Source: Elysia marginata (lineage: Eukaryota; Mollusca; Gastropoda; Plakobranchidae). From it: a DNA stretch of 20,434 bases. Positions 1-8,000 of this stretch are shown one piece after another. Each line of letters opens with the position of its first letter. Position 1 is the stretch's first letter. The DNA lies in NCBI GenBank assembly GCA_019649035.1, contig BMAT01005056.1, positions 50,853 through 71,286 of the forward strand. Direction: 5' to 3'. Below the pieces are notes generated by a model. It was not told the origin of the DNA and ran no database searches. It saw nothing but the letters and a program-made list of their open reading frames with translations. A program made the translations under genes and the position numbers.

Positions 1-1309
1 ACAAACACAAATGGTATCAAATTAAAGATTAAAGTATCTGCTGTATCATACATACGTTATTTTTCAACGTAGTCTCCATCTCGATCCACACACAGCTGCC
101 AATGATGTACAAGTTGACACATGCCGTCGGTGAAAAAGTCCACACATTTTTGCCTGAACCAATGTCGAACGGCAGCCTCCACATCTTCATCACTTTTGTA
201 ATGGTTTCCTCTGAGGTGTTCCTTTAATTTCATGAAAGGGAAAAGTCACATGGCGCAAGGTCTGGGCTGTAGGACGGGTGGGGCAATATGATGAAATTCA
301 TTTTATGCAGTGCCTCTTCAGTCTGGCGACTTGTGTGCGGCCTGGCGTTGTCGTGATGCAGTATTGCGTGCTTTGTGGGGCGCACATGCTCAAGCCTGAC
401 ACTTAGCTTTCTTAACGTAGAAATATACTGTCTGAGATAAAAGTATTTCCTTGTTTCAGAAATTCTATTTGAATAATCCCTCTGAGTCCCAGAAAACAGT
501 CTGTATCACTTTTCTAGCAGAGGCAACAACTTTGAATTTCCTTGGAGAAATCTTGTGCCTGTATTCCATCAACTGATATTTGCTCTCAGAGTATTAATGG
601 TGTACCCAGAACTCATCCCCTGTGACAATCCGCTGAATAAATTCCTCGCCCTCTTCCTCATAATGTTTCAGTATTTCGGCACACGTTGTTTTTCTTTGCA
701 TTTTCATCTCACCAGTCAATATTTACAGCACCCACCTTGCAGACACTTTTCTGTAGCCGAGAATATCTGTAATGATATGCTGGACTCTTTCTCTTGAAAT
801 TTCAAGCTCTTTGGCAATATCCTTTTGTTTCATGCGCCGATTGCCTAATATCATCTTGTCAACAGCTTTTGATTAGCCGCATTTGAAGCACTCATGGGCC
901 TTCGTGAACGCTTTTGATCACGCAATATTGATTCAGTCCGGTCTCCCCCTTTCAGTGATGAAACCCACCGACAAACAGTTGAATAATCTACACATGCTTC
1001 CCTTTATACTATTTTGAGCCATTGATGGACTTCCTTTGGTGATCTACCTTCAACAGAAAGAAAATCAATGACAGCACGCAGTTTGAAACGAACATCTTTA
1101 GTAGATGCCATGTTCATAAACAATGTCGACAAAGGTCACCAGCCATTGGTTTTGACGTAAACATTTTTGGTGCTCAATGACGTCACACAAATGCCATTTT
1201 CCCTCACGTGAAAGCTATCTGGTTTGAGAGTGTGCATGCCAAATATCAGCTGCCAGGATTAAATATGTCAAAAGTTACAAGCGAAATTGCATTAATTTTC
1301 AGCCCACCC
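1..1309 (-). mobile_element. Mariner element, 3' end cut by window edge
   Basis: The element that carries the transposase pseudogene ends on the right at 1309, where the terminal sequence on the minus strand starts GGGTGGGCTGAAAATTAATG. The adjacent TA at 1310-1311 is the expected target dinucleotide. About 198 bp of untranslated sequence separates this end from the ATG. The other terminal inverted repeat is not seen and should lie beyond position 1, so both the inverted repeat match and the second TA remain unconfirmed. Confidence 0.82.
57..1111 (-). pseudogene. Decayed mariner (DD34D) transposase
   Basis: Read on the minus strand, this is a transposase of the Tc1/mariner superfamily, the enzyme that cuts and pastes the element at TA sites. 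The start ATG is at 1111 and the natural stop at 57-59, after a C-terminal GDYVEK; the span of about 351 codons fits the roughly 345-residue family length. The N-terminal third resembles the mariner helix-turn-helix DNA-binding domain. The catalytic motifs are visible as GDEFWVHH (first Asp at 615-617), HHDNARPH (second Asp at 350-352) and YSPDLAPCDF (third Asp at 245-247). The last two aspartates have 34 residues between them, the mariner signature. The copy is dead: TAA at codon 36 (1004-1006), a one-base frameshift near 864-871, in-frame stops at 723-725 and 594-596, and further breaks between the first and second catalytic motifs. It is a common genomic parasite and is not part of the neighbouring gene. 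Confidence 0.93.
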
Positions 1310-1311
1310 TA

Positions 1312-2427
1312 GTTTAATGGTTATTAAGTTATCAAGATTTGTTAAGGATTTGGCATTTAAGTAATGATAATTTTAAATCACTTTTTAATTTTTTTTTTTC
1401 TAATAGTTTTGCAGTTTTGATTCAAATTTTCTTCCAAAGATGACATTGACCTTTTGATTCTTAAAAAAAATTTTTACCTGTGATTTCATTTGCCAAATTG
1501 ACTTCAGCCATATGAATGTCGGGAAAAAGATCAATGCTTATTAAATCAATCTATTTTTAGAATGACATTTTAGAATAGCTATTTCACAAGTTAACAATAT
1601 TGAATTTTATTGTAAATTTAATATGTAAGCCTCTTTGTTTACAATATGAAAAATAATGTAATGCCTGCTTTCAGTAGGTACACATTTTGCTATTCTCTTT
1701 TCCGGGCCATACACATGATCAGAGGAAACATGCATGCAATATCATGTGAACACGCTCTTGAGCTTGGTCTGAAATCATGATAATAGCTTTAAGTTATGAC
1801 TAAGATCATTTTACAATTGTTATTATTTGTCTAATTCAAGGGCCCATCGCAGGAAATTGTTTCAATACTCTTGTGGTTGTATGGTGATAAATAAACAAGA
1901 ATGGCCAACTTCTGTGATAAAGAGTTTCGGTCACATTTGAAGCTGTATCCGTGCTCAAATTAAAGACCAGATATACGTTCACTTTCTCAGAGCAAGCCCC
2001 ATTTTTAAATCAATTCTGAGAGACATTGTTTAATTGATTTCCCTTTGATTGAAAAAGTTATTTGGACCATATTTTATTAAAATATGGCATTATGACTGTA
2101 CCAGGGATGCAAGTTTTCTGATTTTTGCAGGAATTCTGATTTTTTTTTATCAGTTTCCTTCAACTGAAAAAGCAGGAAAACTTGAACAAATTATGAGCTT
2201 AATGTTACAGAAAACATCCTAAATTAAAATCAAACACCTCGTTTTAGTTGTATAGCTGTGTAGGCTTTGTGTACAGAGTTATATCTATCTGTTTGAATTA
2301 GTCCATCAAAAATTCTATTAGGGCACCTACAGAGTGGGAAAGTTTCCTGCTTGCATACCTGGACTGTACATTGCCATGTATTTTGATAATGCTCTTACTT
2401 TGTGTATTCTTTTTCTTTACTCTGCAG
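1312..2427. other. Intronic AT-rich sequence, no gene seen
   Basis: This stretch should be the 3' part of a beta-mannosidase intron, because the next coding exon starts at 2428. I looked for the conserved upstream part of the enzyme (the tryptophan-rich end of the catalytic barrel) and did not find it. The last bases form a pyrimidine-rich acceptor, with AG at 2426-2427. Nothing else is recognisable apart from poly-T runs. Confidence 0.6.
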
Positions 2428-2580
2428 ACTACGAAGGAAGGTGGAAAATGTTGCATTATTTTGCTCGATCATTCTTCAACAAGCATCTTATCTCTCCCTA
2501 CAAGAGAGATCCAGAGACTCTCGATGTTTACATAGTGGTGGATGAAATTCCCATAGCAGAGACACGCTCTTCAAGTGCAG
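2428..2580 (+). CDS. MANBA: Beta-mannosidase exon (end of catalytic barrel)
   Basis: This is the first visible coding exon of a lysosomal-type beta-mannosidase, a GH2 glycosidase that removes terminal beta-linked mannose from the non-reducing end of N-glycan-derived oligosaccharides. Its translation opens with YEGRWKMLHYFARSFF, close to the GGKWKMLHYFAQNFF stretch of animal MANBA that closes the TIM barrel, and runs into LDVYIVVDEIPIAETR at the start of the next Ig-like domain. The acceptor is a pyrimidine tract ending in AG at 2426-2427. The donor is GTTTGT at 2581, a weaker match than the later donors. The exon begins with two bases completing a codon and ends with one base, so both flanking introns are phase 1. 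Upstream exons, which carry the catalytic glutamates, are outside the window. The family assignment is firm; the exact donor is inferred from phase agreement with the next exon. Confidence 0.9.
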
Positions 2581-2584
2581 GTTT

Positions 2585-2640
2585 GTGGGGACCGGAGGGG
2601 AGAGGGGGGGTACGTTTAAATAAAGGGGTAGGCAGGGGCA
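2585..2640 (+). promoter_or_regulatory. G-run cluster just after a splice donor
   Basis: Within 60 bases downstream of the exon end there are G-runs at 2587-2590, 2597-2600, 2604-2610, 2625-2628 and 2635-2638. The arrangement satisfies the common G-quadruplex pattern if the seven-G run contributes two tracts. Intronic G-runs next to weak donors are known in other animals to help donor recognition through hnRNP H/F proteins. A role here is inferred only from position, next to the weak GTTTGT donor. Confidence 0.35.
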
Positions 2641-2692
2641 AGAGTTTTTTTTTCCTTTTAATACACTATATTAATTCCTTTGGGGAAATTTG

Positions 2693-2972
2693 GCTTCATT
2701 ACTCAGCGTAACTGTTTCGCCACCAATGCCCCAACAGACAAGTACATGAACTTGAAGGCCACTTTTAACCTATATGGAGGGTGTTGCAGGCGCATATCAC
2801 AAATTTAAGAAATGCCTGTAGCTGGGTACCAATGTTACAAATGGGTGGACTTGGTAAAGTTAGGGTAAAGTGCTTTATCAAGGCAAGTGCAACATGACAT
2901 GGTTGGGAATTGAACTCGCGATCTCAAGATCTTGAGTCCCACAGGCTAAGTATTCTGCCATGCTGCTCCCAT
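2693..2972 (-). repeat. tRNA-derived SINE, minus strand
   Basis: On the minus strand, starting at 2972, the sequence reads GGGAGCAGCATGGCAGAATA (A-box region), then GAGTTCAATTCCC (B-box-like), then a body with CCTTGATAAAGCACTTTACC and GGTACCCAGC. This is the arrangement of a well-known family of animal tRNA-derived SINEs in which a CTTGAGCAAGGCACTTTA-like segment follows the tRNA head. The downstream part (2693-2800) also occurs at 4208-4333, which suggests that it belongs to the same element. The copy lies in the first visible intron of the beta-mannosidase gene. Confidence 0.75.
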
Positions 2973-2975
2973 ATA

Positions 2976-3009
2976 GACACTCTTGATGTGTACAAAGTGA
3001 TCAATGAGT
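2976..3009 (+). repeat. Possible decayed copy of the 2428-2580 exon end
   Basis: The 34 bases starting AGACACTCTTGATGTGTACA resemble exon bases from about 2514, which read AGAGACTCTCGATGTTTACA. By eye about 26 of 34 positions agree. It lies just beyond the SINE head and about 84 bp before a better copy. The match alone is short and could be chance; the nearby second copy makes duplication more likely. Confidence 0.4.
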
Positions 3010-3055
3010 CTTGTCGCAGTGCAAGTTGTTGTGAACTGGGAGAGACAATTGGGGT

Positions 3056-3120
3056 CCAGGCATTCTCAATAGATACACAGTGATGGATGAGATTCCCATA
3101 TGGAGACACTCTTTGCTAGT
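3056..3120 (+). repeat. Intronic copy of the 2428-2580 exon end
   Basis: Bases 3074-3120 align with exon bases 2529-2576 at about 40 of 48 positions with one gap. The shared core is GTGRTGGATGARATTCCCAT, followed by GAGACAC. Weaker similarity extends upstream to about 3056. Read in the matching frame it begins like the exon protein (VVDEIPI against VMDEIPI) and then diverges. There is no clear splice acceptor directly before it, so I treat it as a decayed duplicate and not a working alternative exon. Confidence 0.6.
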
Positions 3121-3880
3121 CATAGTGTATTTCCTAGAAAGAGACAGAGAGACAAACGGATGATTCAGACTCATAATTAAACTCAAAAGTTATTATGTGC
3201 GACCTGTACTTGATTTACTACCCTGATTTCCTCAAAAGTGTGTCTTAACCCTAGAAGCGTTACATAAATTTTCCTAGGTGTTTGTTTTAAACCAAAAATC
3301 ACCTTCTATGCAGGCTATAAGATCAGCCGATGACGGTTCTTGTACGGAACCTCATGTTTCATGAGACAATTTAGAAGAATTGAATGTCTACGGGTAAAAC
3401 AGACCTTGAGAAAAGATTTTACTCATTTTTTTTCCTGGCCTTTATAAATAATTTTGTTTCATCGGATTACTTGTCTTGTTTTTGCTAATTTGACACTCCC
3501 CCCCCCCCGCTCATCCTCTTCTTCTAGTTAAGTCGTTTCGAGCGAATGGTAAATAATGGTACTCCTAAATTGGGGATGAGTATCAAGAATTGTACATGTA
3601 TGCCTGTTGTCTTGTGTGCCTTCGTCTTGGGTTTAGAGCCTGGGGCTTACAGATTAATGTTTCCGCCTTGGGAAAGATCTGTTACACACTCCCTACACTC
3701 AAGTATTAAAGAGTGATGCTTGAGTTTAAATCCTATTTCTTTGTCAATTAAAACGGTATATTGATAAGTATCGGCCCGCTATGGAACACATGTAATGCTT
3801 GCAGAGCAATTTTGAATGTTGAGTCTTGTATGTGAAGCTTTTTTTTTCTTCTTTTTTTTACCCTTTATCTCTCTATTTAG

Positions 3881-4059
3881 GAAAACTACAGTTCCATCCA
3901 ATTTCAACACCTGAAGGCTTTCTTAAGAGTGAGCTCCCTTGTCAGGAGATGTACTCAACAATTTACCAGGTGAAGACACAGACGACAGGTTACCTGAGGG
4001 TGGAGATGTTTGAGTACAGTCACTTCCAGCCCCTCTTCTCCTGGACCGTATGTTACCAA
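3881..4059 (+). CDS. MANBA: Beta-mannosidase exon (first C-terminal Ig-like domain)
   Basis: The exon follows a long T-rich tract with AG at 3879-3880 and ends before a strong donor, GTAAGA, at 4060. Its first two bases complete the glycine codon split by the previous intron, which supports the join. The translation includes LQFHPISTPEGF, YLRVEMFEYSHFQPLFSW and a final TVCYQ. The segment with alternating hydrophobic residues around LRVEMFEYSHFQPLFSW corresponds to the LSVRVHTWSSLEPV strands of vertebrate MANBA, which belong to the mannosidase Ig-like domain behind the catalytic barrel. The first half, about 30 residues, has no counterpart in the human enzyme as I know it and may be an invertebrate insertion. 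A GTATGT at 4048 is an alternative donor, but its use would break the phase with the next exon. Confidence 0.85.
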
Positions 4060-4207
4060 GTAAGATAGCACCAGTGATAAAACTGTGGCTGATGTTATTG
4101 TTGTGTGTTTTATGTATAGGGCTTTTGACCAATAAAGTTGTTGTGCAGTCAGTGCAGTGAAGTTGCATGTTGCAATCATTTTGAACAATGCATTTATCCC
4201 TTTCTGA

Positions 4208-4333
4208 AAATTCAACTTTGTTACTCAACGTAACTGTGCCACCACAGAGCAGCGCCACTAATGCCCCTGCAGACCAATACATTTGAAGGCCACTTTAATC
4301 CTATATGTAGGGTTTTATATGGGTTCCCAATGG
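4208..4333 (-). repeat. SINE body fragment, related to 2693-2972
   Basis: The segment shares blocks with 2693-2840: TTACTCARCGTAACTG, then a CGCCAC/AATGCCCC block, then TTGAAGGCCACTTT, CTATATG, AGGGT and a GGGTNCCAATG block. The tRNA head seen at 2972 is missing, and an internal stretch is shorter. It lies in the second visible intron. Strand is set by analogy with the fuller copy. Confidence 0.55.
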
Positions 4334-4582
4334 CATTAAAATTAATTGTCAGAAGATATTACAAGTTGTTTTGATTTTAAATATAGATTGTAAGACGAAT
4401 AAATTAAATTTTATAATTTTATTCTTAAATCAAAGTTTCTAACATGTTCTCTGTCCGTTAGAGGTGGATGTTATTTTCTTGGTTTCGATCATATTGTAGG
4501 TGTAATAGCTAATGCTCTGATATCAAGACTATAAAGAAAAAACATACACAGAAGAGGTATAAGGTTCTGTGTTGATTCAAAA

Positions 4583-4827
4583 TGTCTTGCAACCAGGGGG
4601 AATGAGTTGGATATCCTATATTCAAGGTCGCTTGTTTGAGAAATGTATTTTTCTTCTTCTCTTAAAAACGTAGAAAGTTTTATGAAATCATCAAATTTTT
4701 TTGGAAAGATATAAAAACTTTTCTTGATATAAAATTTAGAGAAAAAGAAAGAAAAATTGACTTTTAAAAGGCATTTCCCCAAATAAGGATCTCCGACTTG
4801 TGACTCATTCACACTGTTCGAGAGACA
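4583..4827 (-). mobile_element. TGTCTTGC-type MITE, copy 1 (245 bp)
   Basis: The left end reads TGTCTTGCAACCAGGGGGAA and continues into TGAGT. The reverse complement of the right end reads TGTCTCTCGAACAGTGTGAA and also continues into TGAGT, giving a diverged inverted repeat of about 25 bp. There is no coding capacity. Inside is the family's internal motif (TGAAATCATCAAATTTTTTT here, the reverse complement of GATGATTTCA), so it is in the opposite orientation to the copies at 16055 and 20013. The superfamily is not known to me, and a target-site duplication is not obvious. Confidence 0.7.
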
Positions 4828-4975
4828 AATATTACTAATGAGAACAAGATTTAAAAAAAAACTCTGTTGCTTTGAGTGTTGCATTCAAAATGTCTACACC
4901 CAACAGATTGATGATGAAAAACAATAAATAGATAATTCAGAAAAGTGAGAATCAAAGATACAAAAAAGAAAAAGA

Positions 4976-5246
4976 GATCGGGAGGTGGGTGGTTCGATCC
5001 TCGGCTGAGTCAAACCAAGGACTTTAAATTTGGTATGAGCAGCTTAACCGCCTAGTGTCTGGCATTATGGATGTAGTGTTAAGTCTGGTTGGCCCGGTGA
5101 CAGGATAATGTGACTGGGTGTGATGTATGCAAGTTCTCCTTACATCACAGCAAGGCAGTTTGCTTTCGATTGTCCCCAGTGTTGTCTCTGATATAACCTT
5201 GAAGTTGACTGGGACGTTAAAAATTCAAACAACCAACCCACCAACT
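4976..5246 (+). repeat. SINE of a second family, 5' truncated
   Basis: The copy starts inside a tRNA-like head (B-box GGTTCGATCC at about 4992) and continues CTCGGCTGAGTCAAACCAAG, then GTTAAGTCTGGTTGGCCCGG, GTGACTGGGTGTGATGTATG and GTCCCCAGTG. It ends in a tail built from CAACCAACC units. This matches a widespread mollusc-type SINE as I remember it. The A-box half is missing. It sits in the second visible intron of the beta-mannosidase gene. Confidence 0.65.
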
Positions 5247-5529
5247 CACACATATGTGATCTTGCTTGTGCACACAGCTCTTCTGTGACTCACATTTAAT
5301 TAAAAAACCATTCAAGCTTACCCAGAGTGCCTTAATTCCACCAGTGTATTTCTGTCTCGGGGCTCAATATAGAACTAACAATATGTTAGCAGTTCCAATG
5401 GTTGTTCTTGGATCAGCAGTTTAGCCTAAATTTTACCTTTTTGAGCTGTCCTTAAACAGCAAATTAAAGAGCATGGTGTTTTATTGAGGCAGCCAATCCG
5501 AGGCAAGTTTTGCCAACAACTGACCCAAT

Positions 5530-5791
5530 TGTCTTGCGTTCAGGGTGAATGAGATGGATGTTGTGCATTTTATACCTTTAAAGGTTATGCTGGTTTGAGT
5601 AAGACAGTTTTCTAAGCTGCCAAGCGTAAAAAATTTAATGAAATTATCAATATTTTGTGGGGGAAAATATTAAAATTTTTGTCAACATAAAAAATAGAGT
5701 TAAAAAAAAAAAAGAAAAATAAATTTTTAACGGCGTTTTCCCAAAAGAAGAATTTCCAACTTCCGACTCATTTGCCCCTGGATGGGAGACA
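5530..5791 (-). mobile_element. TGTCTTGC-type MITE, copy 2 (262 bp)
   Basis: The left end reads TGTCTTGCGTTCAGGGTGAA and continues TGAGATGG. The reverse complement of the right end reads TGTCTCCCATCCAGGGGCAA and continues ATGAGTCGG. The internal AATGAAATTATCAATATTTT matches the family motif in reverse. The copy lies about 700 bp from copy 1 in the same intron and in the same orientation. No coding sequence is present. Confidence 0.72.
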
Positions 5792-5997
5792 ATTTCATTC
5801 AGGTATAGAGCTATAAAAACAGTCTTCCTCTCTTTTTCAAGGCAGGCAATGTAACTTAGAGTAATCCTACTGTGTTTCTACACATGTATTTTTGTCATTT
5901 ATTAGTACCAGAAAAAAGAACCTCCTGGAATATTGTAAAAAAAATTTCACCATGGTGCTATAACCAAAAGGTCTACGGCTTTGTATGGAAAAGGTCC

Positions 5998-6395
5998 GTC
6001 AACTTTCCTTGGAAGCAGCTAAGGGGATGTGGCATTGCGATCTTGGCTAGAGGCTCAGTTTGCAAACCGAGAGGTCAGGGGTTTGAGTCCTGTTTTTGGC
6101 AGTTTGACGTTTAGTCCTTGAGAAGGGCTGTTTACACACATTTATTCGTTTCACTCATGCATTAAAGGAGTACCCGACTATAGGCAGTGAAAGATCTTGT
6201 CTGTATGTTAGAGTGATACGCTTTACTTGCTGCTTCTTTGTGAGTTCAGAAGGTAATTTGGTTGGTAAGGACCAATAGGGGAACCCATGTAAAGCACTTA
6301 GAGCTTATTAGTCGATAAGCGCTATATAATAACGCTCTTTATTTTTATTTATTTTTTTTTCAAATGTCAACTTTCCTTGGAAGCTAAGGGGATGT
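5998..6395 (+). mobile_element. tRNA-derived SINE with about 30-bp target duplications
   Basis: The body spans about 6031-6365. It has a tRNA-like head with B-box GGGTTTGAGTCC, a middle containing GTTCAGAAGGTAATTTGGTT, and a 3' end CCCATGTAAAGCACTTAGAG followed by GCGCTATATAATAACG and a T-rich tail. It is flanked by a direct repeat: GTCAACTTTCCTTGGAAG, an optional CAG, then CTAAGGGGATGT, at 5998-6030 and again at 6366-6395. Apart from the three-base difference the two copies are identical. This is the trace of target-primed insertion, and the little divergence suggests a fairly recent event. It lies in the second visible intron. Confidence 0.82.
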
Positions 6396-6478
6396 CAAAT
6401 AGAGCAAAAAAACCTATATGACAAAACCTGGAGTCCATTATCCTTTATTTTTTTCATTTTGTCTTCTTTCTCTTCCAG

Positions 6479-6667
6479 TTGAAAACCACGGCAGAGTCTG
6501 TGTTCAGAAGGCCAATCTCTGATCTCTTGGCTGAGTCTGGCTGCCCTGGGCTGGAGTACTGCCTGCTTTACTTCACTGCCACTGATCTAAGCGGTAACAT
6601 TCTCTCTACCAGCTGGTACATGTTGACCTATCCAAAATACGCAGCCCTACTCCTACCCAAGCTAGAG
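6479..6667 (+). CDS. MANBA: Beta-mannosidase exon (Ig-like domain, second part)
   Basis: A classic acceptor (pyrimidines, then CAG at 6476-6478) opens the exon in phase 0, and GAG followed by the donor GTATGT closes it at 6667, also in phase 0. The 63 codons read LKTTAESVFRRPISDLL, then CPGLEYCLLYFTATDLSG, then STSWYMLTYPKYAALLLP. They line up with the part of animal MANBA that runs from the EEPVSELL region, through the cysteine-containing [27 protein letters not shown] stretch. Two cysteines (in GCPG and EYC) match the spacing of the CGNCTRESC cluster only roughly. The fit to both neighbours in phase and family order makes this one gene with the other exons. Confidence 0.88.
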
Positions 6668-6841
6668 GTATGTATTACTTTTGCAGATTTAAATTATGAG
6701 TTTTTCCAGTTTATTTTTTTTTCAGGTCAGTGTGGTTTGAAGATGGCTGTCATTTCTCCAAAATGAAATAAGATAAGATTCAAAGAGAAGCTTACACAGC
6801 TGAATGTCATGTCCTTGATCTTAAGGCATGTCGAAACTATA

Positions 6842-6873
6842 TTCATTTATTTATTTATTTATTTTTTTTTTTA
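6842..6873. repeat. (ATTT)n simple repeat and poly-T
   Basis: The tract is five or more ATTT units followed by about 12 T and AG. It lies in the third visible intron and is not the tail of any element I recognise. Confidence 0.8.
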
Positions 6874-7055
6874 GCTTTCTAACATTAATAAATTGCTTAG
6901 TTAAAGTTGGAAAAATTGTAAAATTTTGAAAAGATTTTTTTACCTTAATAATATGAAGAAAAATAGGCAACGTACTAGGGGTTTGTTTCCTGATCCATAT
7001 TTTGCCAGCTTACTTTTCAAGAGTGACCGACAGTCAAATAAGCTTTTTATTTAGT

Positions 7056-7350
7056 GAGGTGTTGTGGTCTAGTGGTAGACATTGGGCTTTCGGACTGAGA
7101 GGTCTGGGGTTCGAGTCTTGCTTTTGGCAGGTCGATGTTTAGTGTGTGAGAAAGGCTATTTATCCATACTTCTTTATTCTCACTCATGCGTTAAATATCT
7201 TGTCTGAGGGATCTTGCTGGAGTGATGCGCTTTGTTTGCTGCTCGTCTGCGAGTTCAGAAGGTAATTTGGTTGGTAACGGCCTGTTGGAGAACCCATGTA
7301 AAGCGCTTAGAGCATATTAGTGGATTGAATGCTATGTAAAAACGGTCTTT
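7056..7350 (+). repeat. tRNA-derived SINE, same family as 6031-6365
   Basis: The head carries a clean A-box (TGGTCTAGTGG) and B-box (GGGTTCGAGTC), the internal RNA polymerase III promoter of a tRNA. The body shares GAGAAAGGCTATTTA, GTTCAGAAGGTAATTTGGTT and CCCATGTAAAGCGCTTAGAG with the copy at 6031, and ends near AAAAACGGTCTTTATG. No target duplication stands out. It lies in the third visible intron. Confidence 0.82.
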
Positions 7351-7495
7351 ATGTTGTCCTTTGTTAGCTTGCTGGACATTGCTTTGGCAATTCATGTCTA
7401 GATCAGTTTGACTGGTTTGAGACGAGGTGGGAATGTTTATGCATTATTGCGCTCAACATTAAGGCCTCATGTTAAAGCTTACAAGATAATAACAC

Positions 7496-7648
7496 ATGCA
7501 ATCATGTAACCTCTTGCCATTTTTAAACCAATTGCTGTTTCCTACATATGGAGACAGAAAAGTGTATGTCATGCATACATGTAGTCTCTTGCCATGTTTA
7601 AAACAAATGCAGTATCTTATACACATAGAGAGAGCAAAGTATATATCT
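7496..7648. repeat. Diverged tandem repeat, about 75-bp period
   Basis: Two units start at 7496 and 7571. Both begin with ATGCA and a CATGTA block, then CTCTTGCCAT, then TTTAAAMCAAWTGC and a purine-rich end. A third partial CTTGCC unit follows at 7647. The units are clearly diverged, so the duplication is old. No function is visible. Confidence 0.55.
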
Positions 7649-8000
7649 TGCCAACAATGCAGTTGTGTCTGTTGAAGAAAATGCCCTTTATATGTTTACC
7701 GTTTCCTCTTTTCCCCTTTACTTCAAATCAAGAAAACCTTTTTTTGTATTTTTTACTCAAAATGCTCCTATTTTCAAAAAATTTTGTGCTGTTTAGAAGT
7801 GCAGAAAAATGCATTGAATGAGAAACTTTTAACAACCCACTTATTGTCACTGGTTGCCAAACATATTATAACATATATATTATTGTTGAAGAGATAACTA
7901 TTGATTTGGAACTGAGCTGAGTCTGACCACAGCATATCTTTACTGATTAATTTGGTTTTCTGTTAATTCAAAAACTGTCTTGTGTTTCTTTCCCCACCAG

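Noticed and set aside
4048..4053. GTATGT as alternative donor for the 3881-4059 exon
   Set aside because: It would end the exon out of phase with the next exon (6479), which needs phase 0. The GTAAGA at 4060 keeps phase.
3923..4282. Minus-strand open frame of 119 codons
   Set aside because: It is antisense to the beta-mannosidase exon at 3881-4059 and to a SINE fragment, with no similarity of its own.
4489..4884. Minus-strand open frame of 131 codons, the longest in the window
   Set aside because: It runs across a MITE copy (4583-4827) inside an intron, has AT-driven Phe/Lys/Ile composition and no recognisable domain.
6061..6120. Possible functional tRNA gene at the head of the SINE
   Set aside because: The A- and B-box regions are present, but the acceptor and anticodon stems do not close and a SINE body follows directly.
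7061..7130. Possible functional tRNA gene with good A- and B-boxes
   Set aside because: The sequence continues into the same SINE body as at 6031, and no closed acceptor stem is seen.
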